Shown piece by piece: positions 17,684-23,826 of a DNA stretch of 42,042 nt. Below the pieces are notes generated by a model. The model saw only the letters and a program-made list of their open reading frames with translations. It was not told the origin of the DNA and searched no databases. A program made the position numbers and the translations under genes. The stretch's first letter is position 1. Each line of letters begins with the position of its first letter. Source of the DNA: Chloroflexota bacterium (GTDB lineage: Bacteria; Chloroflexota; Anaerolineae; J102); assembly GCA_013151415.1 (NCBI GenBank), contig JAADII010000042.1, positions 1 through 42,042 of the forward strand, written 5' to 3'.

Positions 17684-19171
17684 ATGACCGCCACCGAAGT
17701 CTCCTCTCTTCCAACCATCAAACCTCGCCACAATTGGCTGCACCGCGTGCATGTGGCGTTCGTTCCTGGCCCCATGGATAGCCTGTCCGAAGAAGTGGCC
17801 GATGGCATCATGCGCAAATTTGAGGAGCTGGGCCACGTGGTGCAGGCAAAACCCAGTAATGAGACCGATATCATCCTGACGACGGCGCAATATGGTGAGC
17901 CATTGAACTGGCGGAAGTCATTAGTGCTCACCGCGCGCGCGCGTTTCAAGCTGAAGCGCAATCCCACCGTATACACCTTGCTTCACATGACACCGGCTCA
18001 GCTCAGCGAGCTGATGGCCCGTTTCGAGCGAGCCTTGGCCAAAGAACCGCCAGACCCGGCCGATTTCGAGTTTCCCGGGCTCAATCCCACAGCCTATCAT
18101 GTTTTGGTGGAGCAAGGGCGTCGCGGGGGGCCGATTCTTTCCATTCAGCGCCTGTTGCAGGCTCAGGCGAAAGGCATCCGTCTTTTGTTGGTGGTGGGTG
18201 ATGACGCGCCTGATTATGTCTATCATTTCGATCTGGTGGGCGCGTATCCCAAAAGCGTCAACAGCCCCTTGGAAGACATGTACGAAGATATTGTCTTGCG
18301 CATGGTCACCACCGTGAGCACCCATGAAGTCACCGATCACGAGGTCGTGGACGCGCCCATCCCTTATGAAGTTTGGCGCCATCTGGAAACCCCTCAGGCC
18401 ATGATCACGGCTTCGGCCGAGTTTGGCAAGCGGAACTTTTTCACAGACATGGTGCGCATCAACGACCTGGTGAGCGTGCCCGCAGTGGCGGGCGCGGTGG
18501 CCAGCCAATACAGTGAGGGTTGTTTCGCGACCTGGGATCCCCACATCCAGGCGCTTATCGCCACCATCACCGGCAGCGCGCGCCCGGTGGACAAAGACAA
18601 TTTGACCGAGGACGAACTGGCCGTGTTGACCGGCGTGCGGCCCGGCGGGGTGGGTGCGTATGTCCGGCATGTCGAGGGCAAGGTGAACGATCCGCCCTCG
18701 TCTGAAGCTGTGGAAATGGTGGAGATTGATCTTTGCTTGCCTCGCATTCATCTGGACGGCGCTTGGGGGGTGGAGGCCGAGGTTCCGGTGGTGCGCTCCA
18801 AGTTGCACGGACATCGCGGGGTGGCCGCGTATGACCCGCGTTTCGTGGAGTATGCGCCCCTCGACCCGCCCTATTTTCATTATTTGGTCTCGTGCGCGAC
18901 TGCGGCCCAGGCCAAAGCTGTGAAAACGGCCTTCTGCCGCGCCGAGGCGTTGTGCAATCCCCACGACCCTCGCCAAATCGTTTTCACGGTCTTGCCAGGC
19001 CACGGCCTTATGGTGGTGGAAAAATGGATTCCGGGCAAGAAACCTTTTCAGGCCATTTGGGAGGCCATGGACGCAGGATATTTTGTGGTGGATAGCCATG
19101 TGCCCCAAGGCCCTTTGCAATTCGTCCCCGATGCTGAAGGCATGATGCGGTTGGTGGAAAGCGAGCACTGA
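17684..19171 (+). CDS. Protein of unknown function, 495 residues
   Basis: I do not recognise this family. The ATG at 17684 is chosen because AAAGGTGAT precedes it by a good distance; upstream in-frame sequence overlaps osmC. There is no signal peptide or membrane helix. Visible features are a hydrophobic alternating strand LLLVVGDDAPDYVYHFDLVG (about 167-186), a His/Asp-rich HEVTDHEVVDAPIPYEVW, HGHRGVAAYDPRFVEY with two histidines, and a C-terminal QIVFTVLPGHGLMVVEKW. It looks like a soluble enzyme of two or more domains. It ends the operon and is convergent with the radical SAM gene, with 10 nt between stops. A role with the flavoprotein, methyltransferase and OsmC is likely by context only. 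Confidence 0.8.
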   Translation: MTATEVSSLPTIKPRHNWLHRVHVAFVPGPMDSLSEEVADGIMRKFEELGHVVQAKPSNETDIILTTAQYGEPLNWRKSLVLTARARFKLKRNPTVYTLLHMTPAQLSELMARFERALAKEPPDPADFEFPGLNPTAYHVLVEQGRRGGPILSIQRLLQAQAKGIRLLLVVGDDAPDYVYHFDLVGAYPKSVNSPLEDMYEDIVLRMVTTVSTHEVTDHEVVDAPIPYEVWRHLETPQAMITASAEFGKRNFFTDMVRINDLVSVPAVAGAVASQYSEGCFATWDPHIQALIATITGSARPVDKDNLTEDELAVLTGVRPGGVGAYVRHVEGKVNDPPSSEAVEMVEIDLCLPRIHLDGAWGVEAEVPVVRSKLHGHRGVAAYDPRFVEYAPLDPPYFHYLVSCATAAQAKAVKTAFCRAEALCNPHDPRQIVFTVLPGHGLMVVEKWIPGKKPFQAIWEAMDAGYFVVDSHVPQGPLQFVPDAEGMMRLVESEH

Positions 19172-19181
19172 AGAACCATAG

Positions 19182-20081
19182 CTACAGGCCCAGCGAGAGC
19201 TGCACCGGCTCGGGGGAGAGCATGACGGGCGGTGGCCGTCGCGGCGCGAGCTCGCGGCGGATGCGCTCGATGCGTCGCGCCAGCCGCAGCCGATACTCGG
19301 CCGGCGCATCTTGGGCCGAGGCATAGGCGCGACGATAGGCCGCGACCAGGTGGGGTTGGCGTTCGGCCAGATAACGAAAGAAATGGCTGCGCGTGGCCGC
19401 ATACATGCGAAAAGTCTGATGAAAGGCCACATCCGCGCCGTGGTCGTAGGCGGCCTGGATGAGGTCGCGCAGTTGCTCTTCGCGATCGGTGACGCCCGGC
19501 AAGATGGGCGCGATGGCCACCGAGACCGGCACGCCAACCTGGGTCAACTCGCGCACCACGCGCAGCCTTTGCATGGGCGTGGGCGCGTCCGGCTCGAGCT
19601 GGCGGGCCAGGGCTTCGTCGAGGGTGATGATGGTCATGGCCAGGGTGAACCCCGCGACCCGCGCCAACGAGGCCATGATGTCCGCGTCGCGCAGGGCCAT
19701 GGTGTTCTTGGTGACGAGGCTGGCCGGGGTGAGTTGATCGCGCAGGACGTGCAACGCGTCGCGGGTGAGGCGATAGCGGCCTTCGATGGGCTGGTAGGGG
19801 TCGGTGGCCGTGCCGATGCACACCTTCTCCCGCTTCCACGAGGGTCGTCGCAAATCCGCGCGCAGGGCCTGAACCAGATTGCGCTTGACGAACACAGTGC
19901 GGGAAAAGTCCGCGGTCGGGTCCTGCTCCAAAAACTCGTGCGTGTAGCGCGCGTAGCAATAGACGCAATCGTGCTTGCAGCCGCGATACGGGTTCAACGA
20001 CCATTTCATACCCGGATAAGCCGCGCTCTGCACGCGATTCAGCGCAGTCTTGACCGTGATTTCGATATAGCGGGTGGACAT
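19182..20081 (-). CDS. Radical SAM protein, SPL/Rv2578c-like
   Basis: 299-residue radical SAM enzyme. The cluster motif CKHDCVYCY (CxxxCxxC, about residues 36-44) follows NPYRGC. The pattern YRGCxHDCxYCYAR, with a later CIGTATDPYQPIE, marks the family that includes Rv2578c and relatives of spore photoproduct lyase. No member of this subgroup has a well-established substrate that I can name. I chose the ATG at 20081 because it gives MSTRYIEI; ATG 20093 is an alternative. Repeats lie upstream. Confidence 0.88.
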   Translation of the reverse strand: MSTRYIEITVKTALNRVQSAAYPGMKWSLNPYRGCKHDCVYCYARYTHEFLEQDPTADFSRTVFVKRNLVQALRADLRRPSWKREKVCIGTATDPYQPIEGRYRLTRDALHVLRDQLTPASLVTKNTMALRDADIMASLARVAGFTLAMTIITLDEALARQLEPDAPTPMQRLRVVRELTQVGVPVSVAIAPILPGVTDREEQLRDLIQAAYDHGADVAFHQTFRMYAATRSHFFRYLAERQPHLVAAYRRAYASAQDAPAEYRLRLARRIERIRRELAPRRPPPVMLSPEPVQLSLGL

Positions 20082-20087
20082 GGGAAC

Positions 20088-20113
20088 GAACAACGATCAA
20101 CAGTGAACAGTGG
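20088..20113. repeat. Heptamer units upstream of the radical SAM gene
   Basis: ACGATCA, ACAGTGA, ACAGTGG: the same unit types as at 10472-10540. Confidence 0.5.
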
Positions 20114-20120
20114 ATTTCCT

Positions 20121-20253
20121 GAAAAAAGCTATTCCACCGCTGAGTTTGCTGAGAGCGCGAAGAAACAGTGGGCGTTTTAAGAGAAAAACATGGCTCAATT
20201 CACCTCATTTTCCTCTCTCCGTCCTCCGCGTGCTCGGCGGTGAACCTTTTTTC
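20121..20253. repeat. Imperfect inverted repeat element
   Basis: The 320-nt gap before the antitoxin gene holds no gene. Its left arm (from 20121, GAAAAAAGCTATTCCACCGC) and its right arm (ending 20253, GGCGGTGAACCTTTTTTC) are imperfect inverted copies, about 130 nt apart end to end. The right arm overlaps the 44-bp dispersed repeat. It could be a small non-autonomous element or a decayed pair of repeats. No target duplication is obvious. Confidence 0.5.
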
Positions 20254-20264
20254 AGTGAAGCCAA
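20221..20264. repeat. 44-bp dispersed repeat, copy 2
   Basis: Matches 11591-11634 with three mismatches over 44 positions, in the same orientation. Both copies sit at the edge of intergenic gaps. Confidence 0.75.
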
Positions 20265-20400
20265 CGATGAACTCATTATAAATTAGAACATCCGTTCCCC
20301 GCAAATATGAGTCACCCCCTCACAACCCGCGCCGCTTCACGGTCAATGGCCGCGCGTCGGGCCGCCTTCTGTAATGGTGGAAACTCGAGGCAACCCTCTC

Positions 20401-20589
20401 TCAAACCCCCAACAGTTCTTTTGCTTGATCGAAACTCACCGTAGGCGCCTCTCCCTCTTCCTGTTTGGCCTTGCGAAGCGCGCGCAAGTCTTCGTACATC
20501 TCAAGTGCTTCCTGAATCTTCAAAAAATCTTCGTATGTCAGGACGACGAATTCCTTTCGCCCATCTTTTTCAAAAATTTGAGCTTTCAT
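20401..20589 (-). CDS. Orphan antitoxin-like protein (Phd/YefM type)
   Basis: 62 residues. The N-terminal MKAQIFEKDGRKEFVVLTYEDFLKIQEAL matches the pattern of Phd/YefM-like antitoxins and their relatives (xxIxxxGKPxxVVLxYxxFxxL). It is followed by a charged helix (EDLRALRKAKQEEGE) and a DQAKELLGV tail. No RelE/ParE/Doc-type toxin gene follows within the next 300 nt on its strand, and none precedes it. A consensus promoter lies upstream and GAGAGAG could serve as ribosome binding site, so it may be expressed alone. A role in neutralising a toxin encoded elsewhere is possible. Confidence 0.72.
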   Translation of the reverse strand: MKAQIFEKDGRKEFVVLTYEDFLKIQEALEMYEDLRALRKAKQEEGEAPTVSFDQAKELLGV

Positions 20590-20913
20590 AATCGCACTCT
20601 CTCAAGGGGCGCTTATTATGAAACAAATCCCGCAAGCTGTCAACCAAATTAGGCAAGAGACGCGCGTTCAAAATGGAGTCGGTGTGCAGGCCCTAACGCA
20701 TCCTGTCTTTTACTTTCATTTGACAAGCAATGGGGATATGGTAAACAATGTGGATCACAGACGCTCTTTCCGGGCTGCGCGAGACCGGATAATGCGTGAC
20801 CTGCATCTTTGATAAATCGCGTTTCGTAGTGATGTCCCGTATTGACGAAAGCCAAATGTGCTGGCTGATGAAAACAGCTACGCATTTTGCGCGCTATTAA
20901 CAGGGGGAGAAAG
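20590..20913. other. AT-richer intergenic region
   Basis: About 324 nt between divergent genes. It holds the antitoxin promoter on the minus strand. A candidate plus-strand -35, TTGACA at 20720-20725, is followed after 16 nt by a poor TAAACA. I see no convincing gene; short open frames on both strands lack ribosome binding sites and family signatures. Base composition is clearly lower in GC than the neighbouring operons. Confidence 0.5.
20615..20643 (-). promoter_or_regulatory. Promoter of the antitoxin-like gene
   Basis: On the minus strand a perfect TTGACA (20638-20643), 17 nt, then CATAAT (20615-20620). The start codon is about 26 nt downstream of the -10. Confidence 0.75.
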
Positions 20914-21435
20914 ATGTCCCAATCAACACAAGGCGAAAGAATACCGAAGCAAGTAAAACCCCGCTATCAGGAGATTGTGGCTCTGACAGACAAGGTGTGT
21001 AAAGAGTATCTGAACGATGAATATGCTGAAATGGCTCGTAAGTTAGCTGCGCGTCTGGCGCGCAAACGACCCTCGCCTTTGTTGCGTGGGCGGCCTGAGA
21101 TTTGGGCGTGTGGGATTGTGTATGCGTTAGGATCGGTCAACTTTCTGTTTGACGGGTCGTTTGAACCATACTTGAGCGCCGAAGACCTGTGTCAAGTTTT
21201 TGGGGTGAGCAAGAGCAGTGGAGCAAACAGAGCGAAGCAAATCAAGGAAATGTTCAGGATGTTTCAGTTGGATCCAAAATGGACTTTGCCAAGCCGGATG
21301 GAAAACAATCCGCTGGTGTGGATGTTGGAAGTAAACGGAATGATAGTGGATGCGCGGTGGTTACCGCGAGAAGTGCAAGAAATTGCGTATGAGAAAGGTC
21401 TTATACCGTACATTCCAGCGGATCGTAAGGAGTAG
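20914..21435 (+). CDS. DUF6398-like protein
   Basis: 173-residue soluble protein. The order KVCKEYLNDEYAEMARKLAA, then KRPSPLLRGRPEIWACGIVYALGSVNFLFD, then LCQVFGVSKSSGANRAKQI and a C-terminal EVNGMIVDARWLPREVQEIA matches what I recall of the DUF6398 family. The middle segment LCQVFGVSKSSGANRAKQIKEM reads like a helix-turn-helix. The molecular function is unknown. The ATG at 20914 has AGGGGGAGAAAG directly upstream. Its codon use and composition are more AT-rich than the flanking operons, suggesting horizontal acquisition. Such genes are common in variable regions. Confidence 0.75.
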   Translation: MSQSTQGERIPKQVKPRYQEIVALTDKVCKEYLNDEYAEMARKLAARLARKRPSPLLRGRPEIWACGIVYALGSVNFLFDGSFEPYLSAEDLCQVFGVSKSSGANRAKQIKEMFRMFQLDPKWTLPSRMENNPLVWMLEVNGMIVDARWLPREVQEIAYEKGLIPYIPADRKE

Positions 21436-21458
21436 TGCGAGGCGCGCCTATGAGATGC

Positions 21459-21551
21459 GAGATTGCTTCGACCTACGGCCTACTAAGAAACTTACCGTTT
21501 TTTTCTGTTTGAGCAGCGCCAATCGGTGCTGTGGCCTTACTCGCAATGACC
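21459..21551. repeat. Split copy of a common palindromic repeat
   Basis: GAGATTGCTTCG (21459-21470) and CTCGCAATGACC (21540-21551) are the two ends of the widespread bacterial intergenic palindrome that usually reads GAGATTGCTTCG..CTCGCAATGAC within about 35 nt. Here they are separated by 69 nt with no similarity to the usual core. The 333-nt gap between the DUF6398-like gene and greA otherwise holds the greA promoter, terminator and heptamers. Confidence 0.5.
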
Positions 21552-21600
21552 CTTATGAACGCGCCCCCACTTTGAAACGCGCTCCAAAGCAACCCATTTC

Positions 21601-21630
21601 TTGCCACCTTCGCGGCTTTCGCAGTATAAT
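21601..21630 (+). promoter_or_regulatory. greA promoter
   Basis: TTGCCA (21601-21606), 18 nt, and a perfect TATAAT (21625-21630). Transcription should begin near 21637. Confidence 0.75.
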
Positions 21631-21636
21631 GCTTTG

Positions 21637-21687
21637 CCGCGAAGCCCCCGGACGGAACTGAGACCCCGCGCTCAGTTCTTTCTTTTT
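21637..21687 (+). ncRNA. Short terminated greA leader RNA (predicted)
   Basis: From the predicted start near 21637 to the end of the T tract is about 51 nt. This RNA would consist of a short G/C-rich 5' part and the terminator hairpin. Existence as a stable RNA is inference. The layout resembles the GraL leader RNAs described upstream of greA in E. coli. Confidence 0.4.
21655..21687 (+). terminator. Intrinsic terminator in the greA leader
   Basis: GAACTGAG (21655-21662) and CTCAGTTC (21671-21678) form a perfect 8-bp stem with an 8-nt loop, followed at once by TTTCTTTTT. It lies between the promoter and greA, so greA expression needs read-through. Confidence 0.85.
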
Positions 21688-21735
21688 ATGGGTTCAAAGA
21701 TCGGGCGTGGTTCGACTTTGCGCATGGCTCATTAG

Positions 21736-21762
21736 TATCCAATACCCAATATCCAACTATCC
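21736..21762. repeat. Heptamers upstream of greA
   Basis: TATCCAA, TACCCAA, TATCCAA, CTATCCA: the same unit as at 2445-2507. The array lies between the leader terminator and the greA start codon, where a ribosome binding site would be expected; no clear one is visible. Confidence 0.7.
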
Positions 21763-21768
21763 ACAACT

Positions 21769-22254
21769 ATGAACGAAACCATTAATCACGAAGAAGCCGT
21801 TTACGTCACGCCGGAAGGGCTGGCCAAGCTCAAGGAAGAGCTGGAATGGCGCGAAAACGTGCGCCGTAAAGAGATCGCGCAGCAACTGGCCGCGGCCAAA
21901 GCCGAAGGCGATCTTTCCGAAAACGCAGGTTACGACGAAGCCAAATATCAGGCCGGCATGAACGAAGGCCGCATCCTCGAACTCAAGCAAAAGATCAAGA
22001 ACGCGGTCATCATCGAATCGGCGGGGCCCTCCGACACCGTGCAACTGGGCAGCACGGTCACCATCAAAGACCTGGAATTCGGCGACGAGGAAGTGTACAC
22101 CATCGTCGGCTCCACCGAATCCGACCCCGGCAACGGTCGCATCTCACACAAATCGCCTATGGGCGAAGCCCTGCTGGGCCGCGCGGTCGGCGACAAAGTC
22201 AGGGTGAATACGCCCGGCGGCGAACTCACCTTCGAGATACTGCGCATCGGCTAA
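21769..22254 (+). CDS. greA: Transcription elongation factor GreA
   Basis: Rescues backtracked RNA polymerase by stimulating transcript cleavage through the secondary channel. The 161-residue protein has an N-terminal coiled coil (VTPEGLAKLKEELEWRENVRR, about 13-33) with the acidic tip AEGDLSENAGYDEAK (about 45-59). The C-terminal FKBP-like domain includes VGSTESDP and the SPMGEALLGR stretch. It is normal in length. It heads a greA-lysS-GH57 operon and has a leader with an intrinsic terminator. Confidence 0.97.
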   Translation: MNETINHEEAVYVTPEGLAKLKEELEWRENVRRKEIAQQLAAAKAEGDLSENAGYDEAKYQAGMNEGRILELKQKIKNAVIIESAGPSDTVQLGSTVTIKDLEFGDEEVYTIVGSTESDPGNGRISHKSPMGEALLGRAVGDKVRVNTPGGELTFEILRIG

Positions 22255-22278
22255 GACGCGAACGCGAGCAGCGTCTTT
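22253..22278 (+). terminator. Weak hairpin between greA and lysS
   Basis: AAGACGC (22253-22259) pairs with GCGTCTT (22271-22277) around an 11-nt loop, followed by TCC only. It overlaps the greA stop codon and may attenuate rather than stop transcription into lysS. Confidence 0.35.
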
Positions 22279-22323
22279 CCGCAACCCCCTTACACAATAC
22301 GCCCCATCCTCCCCAGCCCTTCC

Positions 22324-23826
22324 ATGACCGACACCCAAACCATCCACCAAACCGAACAAGACCTGCTGGATCAGGAACGCGCGCGGCGGGAAAAACTGGA
22401 GCGCATGCGCGCGGCCGGCATCGATCCCTATCCCCCTCGCGTCGAACGCACCCACACCATCGCCCAGGCCATCGCCGCGTACAAGGCCGGCGAGTTGGGC
22501 GAGGATGAAGAAGTCAAGCTCACCGGTCGCATGGTTTTGCGCCGCGTCATGGGCAAACTCTCCTTCGCGCACATCGAAGATGGCTCCGGCCGCGTGCAGA
22601 TCATGCTTCAGCGCAATGTTTTGGGCGCAGAAGCCTACGACTTTTTCAAGAAAGACCTCGATTTGGGCGACATCATCGGCGTCGCGGGCGAGATGATCAC
22701 CACGCGCACGGGCGAAATCACCTGCCGGGTGCGCAAAATCACCATCCTGGCCAAGGCGCTCAAGCCCCTGCCCGACAAATGGCGCGGTCTCAAAGACCCC
22801 GAACTGCGCCAACGCATGCGCTATCTCGACCTGCTGGCCAACCCCGAAGTGCGCGAGGTCTTTCGCACGCGCGCGGCCATCGTGCGGGCGTTGCGCGACT
22901 ACTTCGACGGCGAGGGCTTTCTGGAGGTGGAGACCCCCATCCTCCAACCCATTTACGGCGGCGCGGCGGCCGAGCCGTTCGTCACCTATCACAACTACCT
23001 GCATCAAAAACTCTATTTGCGGGTGAGCTTCGAGCTTTATCTCAAGCGATTGCTGGTGGGCGGTTACGAGCGGGTCTATGAGATCGGACGCGACTTCCGC
23101 AACGAGGGCATCAGCCACAAACACAACCCCGAATTCACGCAACTGGAATTCTACGAAGCCTACACCGACTACGAAGGCGTCATGCGGCGCACCGAGGACA
23201 TGTTGGTGTTCGTGGCCGAGCGGGTTCTGGGCGGCCTGCAATTTCAATGGAAAGAGCACACCATCGATCTGACCCCGCCCTGGCCTCGCATTCCGCTGCG
23301 TCAGGCCATCCTCGACGCCAGCGACATCGACTACGAAGCCTATCCCGACGCGGACAGCCTGCGCGCGGTCATGCGCGAGCGCGGCATTGAGGCGGCCGCG
23401 GACGCATCGCGCGGCAAGCTCATCGACAAACTGCTGAGCCACTTCGTGGAGCCGAACCTCATCCAGCCCACCTTCCTCATCGACTACCCCCTGGACATCT
23501 CGCCCCTGGCCAAGCGCACGCCCGGAACCAAAGACATGGTCGAGCGCTTCGAGGGCTTTATGGGCGGCATGGAGATTTGCAACGCGTTCAGCGAGCTCAA
23601 CGACCCCCTGGACCAGCTCGAACGCTTTCTGCAACAGGGCCGCGCGCTCGATGCAGGCGATAAGGAAGCCCATCCGGTCGATGAAGATTATGTCAACGCC
23701 CTTATGTACGGCATGCCGCCGGCCGGCGGGTTTGGCATGGGCATCGACCGTCTGACCATGCTCTTCACCAACCAGGACAACATCCGCGAGGTCATCCTCT
23801 TCCCCCATCTGCGGCCCGAAAACTGA
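22324..23826 (+). CDS. lysS: Lysyl-tRNA synthetase, class II
   Basis: 500-residue class IIb LysRS. The N-terminal OB-fold anticodon-binding domain (about 60-150) contains LTGRMVLRRVMGKLSFAHI. It is followed by motif 1 around FLEVETPILQPIYGGA, motif 2 in YEIGRDFRNEGIS, and motif 3 in GFGMGIDRLTMLF at the C-terminus. It charges tRNA-Lys. The start ATG has no obvious Shine-Dalgarno sequence. The stop codon overlaps the next start as TGATG (23824-23828). Confidence 0.97.
   Translation: MTDTQTIHQTEQDLLDQERARREKLERMRAAGIDPYPPRVERTHTIAQAIAAYKAGELGEDEEVKLTGRMVLRRVMGKLSFAHIEDGSGRVQIMLQRNVLGAEAYDFFKKDLDLGDIIGVAGEMITTRTGEITCRVRKITILAKALKPLPDKWRGLKDPELRQRMRYLDLLANPEVREVFRTRAAIVRALRDYFDGEGFLEVETPILQPIYGGAAAEPFVTYHNYLHQKLYLRVSFELYLKRLLVGGYERVYEIGRDFRNEGISHKHNPEFTQLEFYEAYTDYEGVMRRTEDMLVFVAERVLGGLQFQWKEHTIDLTPPWPRIPLRQAILDASDIDYEAYPDADSLRAVMRERGIEAAADASRGKLIDKLLSHFVEPNLIQPTFLIDYPLDISPLAKRTPGTKDMVERFEGFMGGMEICNAFSELNDPLDQLERFLQQGRALDAGDKEAHPVDEDYVNALMYGMPPAGGFGMGIDRLTMLFTNQDNIREVILFPHLRPEN

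Noticed and set aside
17921-19537. Long minus-strand open frame (538 codons) opposite the unknown protein and the end of the radical SAM gene
   Set aside because: Low-complexity His/Arg/Gly-rich translation with no domain. The plus-strand gene has the ribosome binding site and operon context.
20618-20885. Short frames on both strands between the antitoxin and DUF6398-like genes
   Set aside because: No ribosome binding sites, no signatures, and mutually exclusive; composition is that of non-coding DNA.
22144-23808. Long open frame (554 codons) on the minus strand opposite lysS
   Set aside because: It mirrors the codon structure of lysS, has no family signatures and no ribosome binding site. 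It is a shadow of a high-GC gene.
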